Below are positions 37,316 to 45,772 of a stretch of 64,000 bases of DNA, piece after piece. Position 1 is the stretch's first letter, and every line of letters starts with the position of its first letter. Under the pieces are notes generated by a model. It searched no databases and had not been told where the DNA came from. It saw nothing but the letters and a program-made list of their open reading frames with translations. Origin of the DNA: Nitrospirota bacterium (lineage in GTDB: Bacteria > Nitrospirota > Leptospirillia > Leptospirillales > Leptospirillaceae); assembly GCA_021826965.1 (NCBI GenBank), contig JAKAYA010000001.1:62001-126000 (forward strand), given 5' to 3'. Position numbers and translations under genes: made by a program.

Positions 37316-37363
37316 TGTCATGACAATAAAATATTTTTACCTGGGCATTTTATTGTCATGACA
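37316..37363 (-). repeat. Perfect 17-bp inverted repeat between fusion protein and pump genes
   Basis: TGTCATGACAATAAAAT at 37316-37332 and its exact complement ATTTTATTGTCATGACA at 37347-37363, with 14 bases between. Each outer end is itself the palindrome TGTCATGACA. It may be an mRNA hairpin limiting pump expression, or a double operator. It starts 89 bases upstream of the pump and 24 bases after the fusion protein stop. Confidence 0.85.
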
Positions 37364-37386
37364 TGCTTGGCCCCTCACCCGTCTCT

Positions 37387-38451
37387 CTAATAGATAGTTG
37401 CATAAAGCTTCACGAGAATAGGCTCATTTTCCACCAATCCCTGAAGGATCTGGACATACCCTCCATTTTCATCACCGATGACAACGGGAACTTTTTTTAC
37501 CTTCCCGTTCCGGATGACAAAGGCATAGTCTCCATGCCTTCCTTCCAAAATAGCCATTTTAGGAACAGATAGCGCATTTTTATAGGTCTTGAGGAGAATA
37601 TGTGCCCACACATACATCCTTGGCATCAACGCGTGATCCGGATTCAGAATATCAACCTCCGTCCGCATCGTTCGGGTCTCATGATCAAGTGCATAATCAT
37701 AACGTGTCACCCGCGCATAAAACTTTCTGCCCTTCAACCCCTGGGCTTCCAACCAAACCCTCAATCCTCTCTTGACATAACGGACTTCGCTTTCGGGAAT
37801 CCCGACATAAAGGCGCATGGTATCAACATAAGACTCCTTGACAATAGGAAGAGCATCAACGGTCGTTCCCGTCCCACTCGATATGAGATTCCAGGGATCA
37901 ATGTAACGATGCGTAATGACTCCATCAAAAGGGGCCACAATCGTCTTGTACCGGACAAGCTCATGATCATAATTTGCCAAGGCTTCTTTTTCTCGAAAAA
38001 TGGCTTCTGATCGCTGAACATTTTCCAGGGAAATCACCCGATGATCTGCTTCCCAAACCTCTTTTTCACGTTCAAAGGTAATCCTCGCTATCTGCGCTTC
38101 CGCCAATGCTTTCTGATACCTCTGGTAAAGTTCCGGATCAAAAATATAGGCCAGAACTTGACCTCGATGGACAAAGTCCCCTTTGTCCACATTTAAAAAC
38201 TTCAGATAACCCGGAACGTGCGCGTAAATCTTGGATTTTCGAAAAGCATGAACGATCCCGGGAATGACAGCCCATCGTTCAAGATTCCTTCTGCGTACAT
38301 GAGACAGACGAAAACGTTTTTGATTAAAAAGCGGTGGTTTTTTCAACTCTATTTTTGCTTGGGCTGGAGAACTACGATAGCGGGATTCGAAGACTGTAAC
38401 CAGAATAAGTATTCCTATGATGCTTGCAAACCAAAATAATTTTCTGGTCAA
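37387..38451 (-). CDS. RND efflux membrane fusion protein (second paralogue)
   Basis: 354 residues, membrane segment at about 5-22. It shares with the first paralogue the lipoyl segment HVPGYLKFLNVDKGDFVHRG followed by QVLAYIFDPELYQ, a similar hairpin, and YKTIVAPFDGVITHRYIDP. This indicates duplication. The TTG start at 38451 has GGGGAG 6 bases upstream. It is followed by the RND pump gene and preceded by a good sigma-54 promoter match, linking it to the regulator at 31526-32869. Confidence 0.93.
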   Translation of the reverse strand: MTRKLFWFASIIGILILVTVFESRYRSSPAQAKIELKKPPLFNQKRFRLSHVRRRNLERWAVIPGIVHAFRKSKIYAHVPGYLKFLNVDKGDFVHRGQVLAYIFDPELYQRYQKALAEAQIARITFEREKEVWEADHRVISLENVQRSEAIFREKEALANYDHELVRYKTIVAPFDGVITHRYIDPWNLISSGTGTTVDALPIVKESYVDTMRLYVGIPESEVRYVKRGLRVWLEAQGLKGRKFYARVTRYDYALDHETRTMRTEVDILNPDHALMPRMYVWAHILLKTYKNALSVPKMAILEGRHGDYAFVIRNGKVKKVPVVIGDENGGYVQILQGLVENEPILVKLYATIY

Positions 38452-38517
38452 ACCCGACTCCCCGTGTTTAATGCTTGCCTTTCATCTGTCATCAAAAAAT
38501 CTTTCTCCAGATAATAC

Positions 38518-38533
38518 GCAAGCCAAATACCAG
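38518..38533 (-). promoter_or_regulatory. Sigma-54 promoter candidate for fusion protein and pump
   Basis: Minus-strand CTGGTATTTGGCTTGC. It has the -24 element YTGG and the -12 element TTGC, with exactly 8 bases between TGG and TTGC (GG-N10-GC), the spacing required by sigma-54. The predicted transcript start is near 38506, about 55 bases before the TTG start at 38451. Confidence 0.6.
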
Positions 38534-38769
38534 CTATAAAATGAGACTTTTTTATATGTATCATAGCGCACAACAGACAAAATTTCGTCAAATATAGTCA
38601 AAAAAATGACATGCACTGAAGTTCTTGCAAAACGCTTCAATGAGTTTCAGAAAAACCTATCCGATTTCGTTTTGGGGCCTCGTTTGATCTGAAAATCATG
38701 CTTGAAGGAAAAGAGGTTTCGCCTTTCGTGTTCTATCATTGCCTCCACTCCGAGAACCAGAACTTCACT
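38534..38769. other. AT-rich upstream region, possible enhancer sites
   Basis: No gene seen. On the minus strand it contains the near-palindrome GACGAAATTTTGTC and a GTCA-N6-TGAC element (around 38575-38615), candidates for binding of the NtrC-type regulator upstream of the sigma-54 promoter. The assignment is inference from position and symmetry. Confidence 0.3.
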
Positions 38770-39553
38770 TCATGCGTGACGGTCATGACTTAAACCGATA
38801 ACATGACTGCCACCAAAAATTTTTACGAATTGAACTGCCATTCGATTCACCGCACCAAGACAAGGACGCTTTCTCCGGAAATACCGTGACTCCGGCAAGA
38901 CGACAACACGCCACATTCGAACCGAACGGGGTGCCAACAAGGCCGTTGTGGTTTGGCCTACAAACGGCCTGAACCCCCTGAACCCTCTTGACCCGGGAGC
39001 GAGAATACAGCCAACCGGCCTGAACCAACCATCGAAGTCATTTTCCGGATAAGGAAGGATTCTCTCGCAACGGTGAGTGAAAGCGAGGCGGACCGACCGA
39101 AAGGGCAAGCCATCGGTCTCGAAAACAGGCTTAAAATGGTCTTCGAGACTTTGAAGGAATGAGGAGGAAGGCAAGCAAACTTCATCAGGACCTGATACGA
39201 GGCCGAACCCATTCGGCACCCATTTCCGTTCCACGGATTGAAAGCCACTTGCATCATCGGCAGGAACCAGCCATTAAACTCCTCTTGACATCCGCCGACT
39301 TCCGGGCTCATGAGACAATACCGATGCCCACCCCATGTTGATCGGGAGGACCGATCCTGATCGAGAAAACGGTGCTCATAAAAAGTCCGCTTCCTGATGG
39401 CCAGGAGGGAAGACGCCTTCCGGCTTCCATGCGGCCTTCTGTCATCAGGAGCACGGAGAGCGCCCTCTGCAACTCTTCCAAATTTTTGGCGCTGTTCCGG
39501 AACGGATTGGCCTGATCAAACCGTGCATGGGAAAAAGTTGCTTTTCTCGCCAT
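38770..39553 (-). pseudogene. Decayed IS630-like transposase
   Basis: Pieces of one protein lie in successive frames. The start is ATG at 39553 behind GGAGG: MARKATFSHARFDQANP, then NLEELQRALSVLL, like the helical N-terminus of IS630-type transposases. After a frame change, TWGGHRYCLMSPE resembles the WGGRR..LSPEEE linker. In the frame ending at 38770, RPVGCILAPGSRG and RPFVGQTT, then VVVLPES, resemble the catalytic-domain pattern. Stops and shifts make it inactive. The family assignment is from memory of patterns. I could not define the terminal repeats with confidence. Confidence 0.5.
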
Positions 39554-39608
39554 GGCTCGCCTCCATGACAAGAGTATATGTTCGTGACATCTTGATTGTC
39601 ATTTAAAA

Positions 39609-41189
39609 TCAGTTGATAAAAACATGGAAATCAATATCCGGGAAAATGGGACTCTTGCCCCGGATCTCCTCCAGCACCTCGGGCTTTGGTGAATTGTTGA
39701 GCACCATTTCCCGGAGAACCCGGAAATGAAAAAGATGGTCCTTCACGCGCCGGACCGCATAAGAAACAGCCGTCCCGGTTTTCATGAGAAACGGCCAGTC
39801 CGAACTCTGGGCCAGCAACAGTTCTCGGGCCATCTGGTCCAGGACATCTTTTCTGAGACCTTCCGAATGCCTTTCCTGACGTGCGATCCGGACCATTTCC
39901 CGTCCCGCATCTGTCAGCAGGGGCCAGATCCACTCATTGGATCCGTTGAGCCACACCTCATAATATCCGTTGACTCCCCAGGAGGAGGGTTCGGGATTTC
40001 CTTCCGACTCCCAATGACTCTCTCTCAAAAGACTCGAAGGGTTGGTGAACTCCACAACAGACGACTGAGCCGTTTCCCGAAAAAGTCCTTCCAGAAAATC
40101 GACGCCCTCGAACCACCAGTGGCCGAACAGCTCGGCATCAAACGGACAGACGATCGACGGAATCCAGTCTCCGGACGGAGACAGCTGACGGGCCTGAGAC
40201 TCTTTTCTTCGAACGAAGTCTCCGGCATGCGCGAACGCCCGGCTCCTCGCCGTTTCGGGTTCGTACTGCGCCTTGTCCTCTGTTTTTCCGGTAATCCGGT
40301 GGTACTTGAATCCGGTCATCCCCCGTGGACCGTCGGTATGAAGGTAGGGACGTATGTAGTCGTAGGGCAGGTCATACCCGATGTCGCGGTAAAAATCCCT
40401 GTAGTCGAAATCGCCCGGATAACCTTCCTCCTGGCTCCATATCTGTTTGGAGGAATCCGGATCCCGCGCAAAGGCGAAAAGCCCGGCAGGGGTCCGCATC
40501 GGAGCATACACACCGGACGGAGGAGTGGGATCCGCATACATCAGTCCATGTGATTCCATGAAGAAAAAAGAGATCTTGTGCCTGGCGAGAACGGCATCGA
40601 GCCCGTCGAAATAGGCGCATTCCGGAACCCATATCCCCTCCGGAGGCTGTCCCATGATACGGGAAAAGGTCTGGACGCCAACGGCAACCTGCGCTTCGAC
40701 CGTTTCCGGTACCACCGACAAAAGAGGAAGGAAGCCGTGTGTCGCACCGCACGTCAAGCCGTCGAGATTTCCCGACTGCATATGAGTCCGGAAACGTCCC
40801 GGAAGATTGCGAAACAGTTTTTCCTCCCAGTAGCGATGCAAGCTTTCCAGGCGTTCCCGATAGAATCCCGCAACCGTTTCCCACCGGGATCCTCGTGTCC
40901 TTTCTGTTTCTTTTTCAGCCAGTTCGCACAAAAGCCGAAGTCGTTCCGAAAATCGTCCGAGCAGCATGTCGTCGGTCATCATGGACAGAAGAGGGGGCGA
41001 CAAGGTCATCGTCAACTTCCAGGGCACCCTTTCCGCTGAAAGACGATCCATCACCATCACCAAGGGCAGATAGGTCTCGATCATGGCCTCGAAGAACCAG
41101 TTCTCCTCGAGAAAGACGGGATGCTCCGGATGGCGCACATAGGGGAGATGAGCGTGCAACACCCATATCAGGCGAGAATTGGACGACAT
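39609..41189 (-). CDS. GH57 1,4-alpha-glucan branching enzyme
   Basis: Forms alpha-1,6 branches in glycogen; GH57 type, unrelated to GlgB. It has 526 residues. Conserved regions in order: HAHLPYVRHPE (11-22), GATHGFLPLL (148-157), GIWVPECAY with nucleophile Glu190, and SIVCPFDAELFGHWWFEG with acid Asp351. The spacing matches the Thermus enzyme (Glu184, Asp353). The start at 41189 (second of two ATGs) is chosen for its distance to GGAGGT; it overlaps the aldolase-like stop by one base. Last gene of the glycogen operon. Confidence 0.93.
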   Translation of the reverse strand: MSSNSRLIWVLHAHLPYVRHPEHPVFLEENWFFEAMIETYLPLVMVMDRLSAERVPWKLTMTLSPPLLSMMTDDMLLGRFSERLRLLCELAEKETERTRGSRWETVAGFYRERLESLHRYWEEKLFRNLPGRFRTHMQSGNLDGLTCGATHGFLPLLSVVPETVEAQVAVGVQTFSRIMGQPPEGIWVPECAYFDGLDAVLARHKISFFFMESHGLMYADPTPPSGVYAPMRTPAGLFAFARDPDSSKQIWSQEEGYPGDFDYRDFYRDIGYDLPYDYIRPYLHTDGPRGMTGFKYHRITGKTEDKAQYEPETARSRAFAHAGDFVRRKESQARQLSPSGDWIPSIVCPFDAELFGHWWFEGVDFLEGLFRETAQSSVVEFTNPSSLLRESHWESEGNPEPSSWGVNGYYEVWLNGSNEWIWPLLTDAGREMVRIARQERHSEGLRKDVLDQMARELLLAQSSDWPFLMKTGTAVSYAVRRVKDHLFHFRVLREMVLNNSPKPEVLEEIRGKSPIFPDIDFHVFIN

Positions 41190-42571
41190 CATGCACCTCC
41201 TGGAAAATGGCGGTTGACAACAGACCGCGTACCGGAAAGACCCAGTCTTTTAAAAATCAGGGTAAAGCGCTCTTCCATCGTCGCCATGATGCCTTTGATT
41301 GTCTCTTCGGGAAGAAGGGAAAGGTCTTTCTTGAACGGACCAAAAATTCTCTTTCGGTTCTTGTAAACAAATTGTTCTTCCGTCTCGTTCTCCTTCCACT
41401 CTTTTTTATGCGCATCCTTCAGATATCCGACAGCTCTTTGGTAAAGCTCCTTCGGAAACAACGGATGATCCAGCACAAGGTTCTGGAACCCCGTTGCCAA
41501 ATGAATTTCCAGTGTTCCCACACCCGGAAATCGATCGAACATCTCTTCCGGCAAGGTCGATGCTCCATGCTGTACGGCTCCTCCCATGTGATAGCGGTCC
41601 CGGGCCATGCGGGACAACGCTTCGAGAGCCGCAAAATCCAGGGCAACTTTCTTGATCGAACCATCCGCCAGGGGCACACCCCCATGGGATGTCCCGGTCT
41701 GAACGCTGATCTTGGAAATGCCGTCTTCCTTCGGTCCCAGACGGGCGAGATGCTCCCGGAAGACTTCCATGAACGCTTCCAGTTCGGCCGGTGTGGAGTT
41801 CTCCTTGCCGACCTCTCCGATTTCTCCGCCCACGGAAACGGGATGGTCCTTTTCCCTCCCGGCCCCCATGGAAATCTGACGGATAAAGTGCGTCAACTGT
41901 GCCGTGACCCGACCGTTTTCCCTCTGCTGCTCCCGAAGGTCTTCCGGTTCGAGACGAACCAGCGTCGAAGCGTCAATATCGATGTTGCGGTACCCCGCGT
42001 CCAGAGATTCCTGAATCAGATATTTCAGGTCCTCGATTTCTTTCTCCGGGGCTTCGCGAAAACGGGGCGCATTGACCTGGTAATGATCTCCCTGAATAAA
42101 AACCGGCCCCTGAACTTTTTCCTGAAAAGCCGCTGCCATGATCAGCCCGGCATATTCCATCGGCCTCTGTCCGGTATATCCGATTTCGGATTTTGCCAGT
42201 TCAAAGATCACAGGCCCGGCATCGATCGAGCGAATCGCCCGAAAGACGGCCCTGGCCGTCTCGTATGTCAGCCCACGGATATTGATCGCCGGAACAGTGA
42301 ATCCCTGTTCCTCCCCTCTCCCGATGGCCCGATAAAGGGGTTCGATTGATTCCGACCAGGCACCGGACTGCATGAAAGCCGATCGTATCAGGTCGAACGA
42401 TGCCTTCCGGACGGACCTTTCCTCCGAAAACAGAAGATCCTGGATCGCCTTTTCCAGATACCGGGACCGAAAGCGTTCCAAATCGGTGACGATGGACTCG
42501 TTTCCTGAAAAATCCGCAACAAGTCGATAATGTTCCCGAAACTTCTCCATCGTACTGTTTGTTTCAGTCAT
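41189..42571 (-). CDS. Class II fructose-bisphosphate aldolase-like protein
   Basis: 460 residues, longer than ordinary class II aldolases (about 300-350). The zinc and substrate motifs are recognisable: FIQGDHYQVN (with the metal His), DIDAST, SVGGEIGEVG, SVQTGTSHGG and GGAVQHGAST. The extra length is an N-terminal helical region of about 85 residues and a C-terminal extension. The exact substrate (fructose or tagatose bisphosphate, or a related ketose) cannot be told. Its position in a glycogen operon suggests channelling of hexose phosphates into glycolysis. Confidence 0.8.
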   Translation of the reverse strand: MTETNSTMEKFREHYRLVADFSGNESIVTDLERFRSRYLEKAIQDLLFSEERSVRKASFDLIRSAFMQSGAWSESIEPLYRAIGRGEEQGFTVPAINIRGLTYETARAVFRAIRSIDAGPVIFELAKSEIGYTGQRPMEYAGLIMAAAFQEKVQGPVFIQGDHYQVNAPRFREAPEKEIEDLKYLIQESLDAGYRNIDIDASTLVRLEPEDLREQQRENGRVTAQLTHFIRQISMGAGREKDHPVSVGGEIGEVGKENSTPAELEAFMEVFREHLARLGPKEDGISKISVQTGTSHGGVPLADGSIKKVALDFAALEALSRMARDRYHMGGAVQHGASTLPEEMFDRFPGVGTLEIHLATGFQNLVLDHPLFPKELYQRAVGYLKDAHKKEWKENETEEQFVYKNRKRIFGPFKKDLSLLPEETIKGIMATMEERFTLIFKRLGLSGTRSVVNRHFPGGA

Positions 42572-42649
42572 GTTCTTCGAACTCCTTTCCGCAAAACGGG
42601 ACGGATATCCCTTACTTCTTCATTGTTGCTGATTGTCGTGCCGGAATCC

Positions 42650-43654
42650 TCACTCCGACAGATCGATTTCCCTTAAAAACCGGGCGGCCTCTTCGGGGGG
42701 TGTCGGATTGATATAGAAACCCGTCCCCCATTCGAATCCCGCCACGCGCGTCAGTGTCGGCATGATTTCAAAATGCCAGTGGTAGTAGTCATCCGCCTTT
42801 TCCTGAAGCGGAGAAGTATGGAGAATAAAGTTGTAGGGAGGATTCTGGAGCGCCTTGTTGAGCCGTCGAAGAACATCCAGAAAAATCCGGGCCAGAGCTT
42901 CGAACTGGGCTTTCTGTCCTTCCTCGTAACGCGCAGAATGTTTTTTGGGAAGAAGCCAAACTTCGAATGGAAATTTGGGCGCGAATGGCGTAATCGCCAG
43001 AAACTCCTGATTTTCAAAAACGATCCGGGATCCGTCGGCCAACTCCTGCCGGACGATGTCACAAAAAATACATCTCTCTTTTTCCTCGAAATGACTTTTG
43101 GCTCCCACGATCTCTTCGACAACCACCGTCGGAACAATCGGCAGGGCGATCAGTTGGCTATGGCTGTGTTCGAGAGAGGCGCCCGCTGCTTCTCCATAAT
43201 TTTTGAAAATCATGATATAGCGGAAACGACTGTCTTTTTTCAGATCCAGAATCCGATCCCGATAGGCCCACAAAACATCTTCCATCTGCTTTTCTGAAAA
43301 TTCGGCCATCATTTTGCGGTGTTCGGGAGTTTCGATGACGACTTCATGCGCGCCGATACCGTTCATCCTGTCGTAGAGCCCGATGCCTTCGCGATCCAGG
43401 TTTCCTTCGACCTGCAACGCGGGAAACTTGTTCGGAACGACGCGCAGGTTCCATCCTGTCGTGTTGGGGAGAGTACCGGGCAAACGGTAGGAAAGGACTT
43501 CCGGAGGCGTTTTCTCTTCCTGTCCGGGGCAAAGGGGACAAGTCTGATAATGGTATTCGATTTTCTCCACAGAGAAGTCGGTCGGACGCAAACCACGGCT
43601 TGTCGCAATGATGACCCACCTCCCGATGACAGGGTCCTTCCTGAGTTCCGGCAT
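42650..43654 (-). CDS. galT: Galactose-1-phosphate uridylyltransferase family enzyme
   Basis: HIT-superfamily nucleotidylyltransferase, 334 residues. Zinc motif CPLCPG near 39-44; catalytic HSHSQ with His163 and His165 (LEHSHSQLIALP); second-domain zinc and substrate segments (YYHWHFEIMPTL). In operons without other Leloir genes such proteins may act on ADP- or UDP-glucose as phosphorylases, so the name galT describes the family, not a proven substrate. ATG at 43654 overlaps the upstream GH57 stop by one base. Confidence 0.88.
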   Translation of the reverse strand: MPELRKDPVIGRWVIIATSRGLRPTDFSVEKIEYHYQTCPLCPGQEEKTPPEVLSYRLPGTLPNTTGWNLRVVPNKFPALQVEGNLDREGIGLYDRMNGIGAHEVVIETPEHRKMMAEFSEKQMEDVLWAYRDRILDLKKDSRFRYIMIFKNYGEAAGASLEHSHSQLIALPIVPTVVVEEIVGAKSHFEEKERCIFCDIVRQELADGSRIVFENQEFLAITPFAPKFPFEVWLLPKKHSARYEEGQKAQFEALARIFLDVLRRLNKALQNPPYNFILHTSPLQEKADDYYHWHFEIMPTLTRVAGFEWGTGFYINPTPPEEAARFLREIDLSE

Positions 43655-45768
43655 CAATGCATTCTCCTGTTTTCCTCTTCCTGTTCAAACGAAAACGTGA
43701 CCACCCATCCTTCCCGGGCAAGATCCAAAAGCGGGAGCAGAAGGAAAAAGATCGTACCCTGATAAACTTTCTCAATGCCCTTTTCCGAAAGGGAAACCGA
43801 ATACACAGGACGAAGGACCAATCGGAACGGACAAGAGCTTCCGATGGAAAAACGGGTTTTGGACCAGTCATCGGAGCCTTCGAAACCTGTAACAGATTCA
43901 CGGTCCGAAGGTTCCAGCCAGAGCAGCTCTTCCTCCGGGCGGTCCAAAAGCACCAGCCGGCGCCCATGCTCTTCCCCCGCAAGCATCGTCAATGGAATCT
44001 CTGTTGCCCACACTTTTCCTTCCGCCCATTTCTCCGCGCCAGGAAGATTTCCGGAGATCCGGTAATGAACGGAAAACGATTCCGGATTAAGGCGGTATTC
44101 CTTGGAAATGGTCAACTCTTCGTCCTCGAGCCGGATTTCTGCCTCAAGAAGAACGTTGTCCGGGGAACTGGAATTGCACCGGAAAAGAGTGTCCGACAGA
44201 TCTTTCTGACAGCGAAGGACCTGATCCAGATCGTTCCCCGTCACGTCCGCGGGGTAGACCGCGTCGACGAAGGCGCGCCTGGGTCGCGGATCGTATCGGA
44301 TCTCTGAAGGGTCGGGCGCTCCGGACGGCATGTCGTGAATGGATGGAATGACCCCGGAAGAGGCTGCCCCTTCCGTCGGACTGGTCCGGTCATGATAGGT
44401 TTCGAACTGGCGGGTCATCGTATTCGTCAAATGGAAGAGATGTCTCCTGTCGTCGATTTCCGTCAGGCATCCCCCCTTCCCGGGCGCTATCCAGAGGGTG
44501 TAGTTCTCCCGGAGTACCAAATATTCATCATTGCCGTCCTGATCGAAGTCCCCGTTCAGGACATGAGGCAGAACGATCTGTCCATTGCGGATCAGCACCT
44601 CTTCCGCCTTCAAGAGGTTCGAATAAGCTTCATGACGCAGATTGGACAGGTAGATGCCACCAAAAAGACCATGCCAGAAAACGTCGTTCCCCTGGGCTCG
44701 CATCAAGGCTTCAAAGGCTTCGGGATGTCCGTCCCCTTTCACCATTTCGCTGACGAGAAGCATCCGTCCGTACAACCTTGCGACATCCGGATACTTCACC
44801 AGAAAATTCTCGAAAATCCCCCCGCGCAAAAAGGGCTGAACCGAAGACAGGATTCCTCTCTGCTCCAGATCTTTACGGACAGTCTTGAAATGAAGACCCA
44901 TTCTGGCCGGAAGAGCCCATTCCATCATTTCTTCATAGGATGCATTGGGAAGCACCACCCGGCCGGATGGCTTCCTTTCCTTCACGATTTCGCCCATCGA
45001 AGCCACCCGAAGCCAATTTGCCTGACGGGTCATCTGCTCGAACAAGGAGCGAAGGTAGCCTTCCTCCCAGACCCAATGATAGGTTTCCGGCCAGACGCCA
45101 AATTTTTCGGCATCGTCGGCATATGTCAGAACGCGCCCTCCTCGCCCGTTCCGGTCCATGTAGTCAAGCAGCGCTTCAGGAAGCTGGAACGGAATGAGGT
45201 AGCGGAGATCCCGGGATATCGGGAACAAATCCAGATGACGGTCCAGCCACCCGGCCCGGAAATATCCGTGGAGATCTTCCGCCGGAATGCCCGCCAGAAG
45301 AAAATGATGATCATCAAGCGGCGCATACCCCAGTCCCGTTCCCGCAAGACGCGCAGGCAAATCGGTTTGCCATACCCTTTCCGCGAGCCAGAATCCCGGT
45401 GTCGTCAAACCCAGTCGATCTTTCATCCACCCGTTCATCCGCTCGACCTGCATCCGGGCATCGCGGGTCGGAAGCATGGCGAGAATCGGTTCGTAAAAAC
45501 CCCCTCCGATCACTTCGATTTGTCCCCGGCCCGAAAGACGGACGAGTCGGTCAATATAATCCGGCGCGTTCTCTTCCATCCACACAAGGAGCGGTCCCGT
45601 CAAATGGATCGATGCGTGAATGCCGGGGAAATCATCCAGAAGCTCAAGCGTCGGACGGTAGCACCTGTCGTAAGTCTCCCGGAAGACTTCGGGAAAATTA
45701 CCGACCGGCTGATGATGGTGAAGAACCATGACCAGGGTTGCTCGACTGTCGACGCCAGATGCTCCCAT
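43654..45768 (-). CDS. GH57 4-alpha-glucanotransferase
   Basis: Disproportionates maltodextrins; Thermococcus litoralis type, 704 residues. Region 1 HHHQPVGNF (18-25), GGGFYEP (88-94), nucleophile Glu130 in GFWLAERVW, acid Asp in YADDAEKFGVWP (216-227). The C-terminal beta-sandwich (about 400-704; DUF1925/1926 in the family) includes LPHVLNGDFDQDGNDEYLV. The start at ATG 45768 has GGAGGG 9 bases upstream, following the amylase stop at 45773. Confidence 0.92.
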   Translation of the reverse strand: MGASGVDSRATLVMVLHHHQPVGNFPEVFRETYDRCYRPTLELLDDFPGIHASIHLTGPLLVWMEENAPDYIDRLVRLSGRGQIEVIGGGFYEPILAMLPTRDARMQVERMNGWMKDRLGLTTPGFWLAERVWQTDLPARLAGTGLGYAPLDDHHFLLAGIPAEDLHGYFRAGWLDRHLDLFPISRDLRYLIPFQLPEALLDYMDRNGRGGRVLTYADDAEKFGVWPETYHWVWEEGYLRSLFEQMTRQANWLRVASMGEIVKERKPSGRVVLPNASYEEMMEWALPARMGLHFKTVRKDLEQRGILSSVQPFLRGGIFENFLVKYPDVARLYGRMLLVSEMVKGDGHPEAFEALMRAQGNDVFWHGLFGGIYLSNLRHEAYSNLLKAEEVLIRNGQIVLPHVLNGDFDQDGNDEYLVLRENYTLWIAPGKGGCLTEIDDRRHLFHLTNTMTRQFETYHDRTSPTEGAASSGVIPSIHDMPSGAPDPSEIRYDPRPRRAFVDAVYPADVTGNDLDQVLRCQKDLSDTLFRCNSSSPDNVLLEAEIRLEDEELTISKEYRLNPESFSVHYRISGNLPGAEKWAEGKVWATEIPLTMLAGEEHGRRLVLLDRPEEELLWLEPSDRESVTGFEGSDDWSKTRFSIGSSCPFRLVLRPVYSVSLSEKGIEKVYQGTIFFLLLPLLDLAREGWVVTFSFEQEEENRRMH

Positions 45769-45772
45769 TCAA

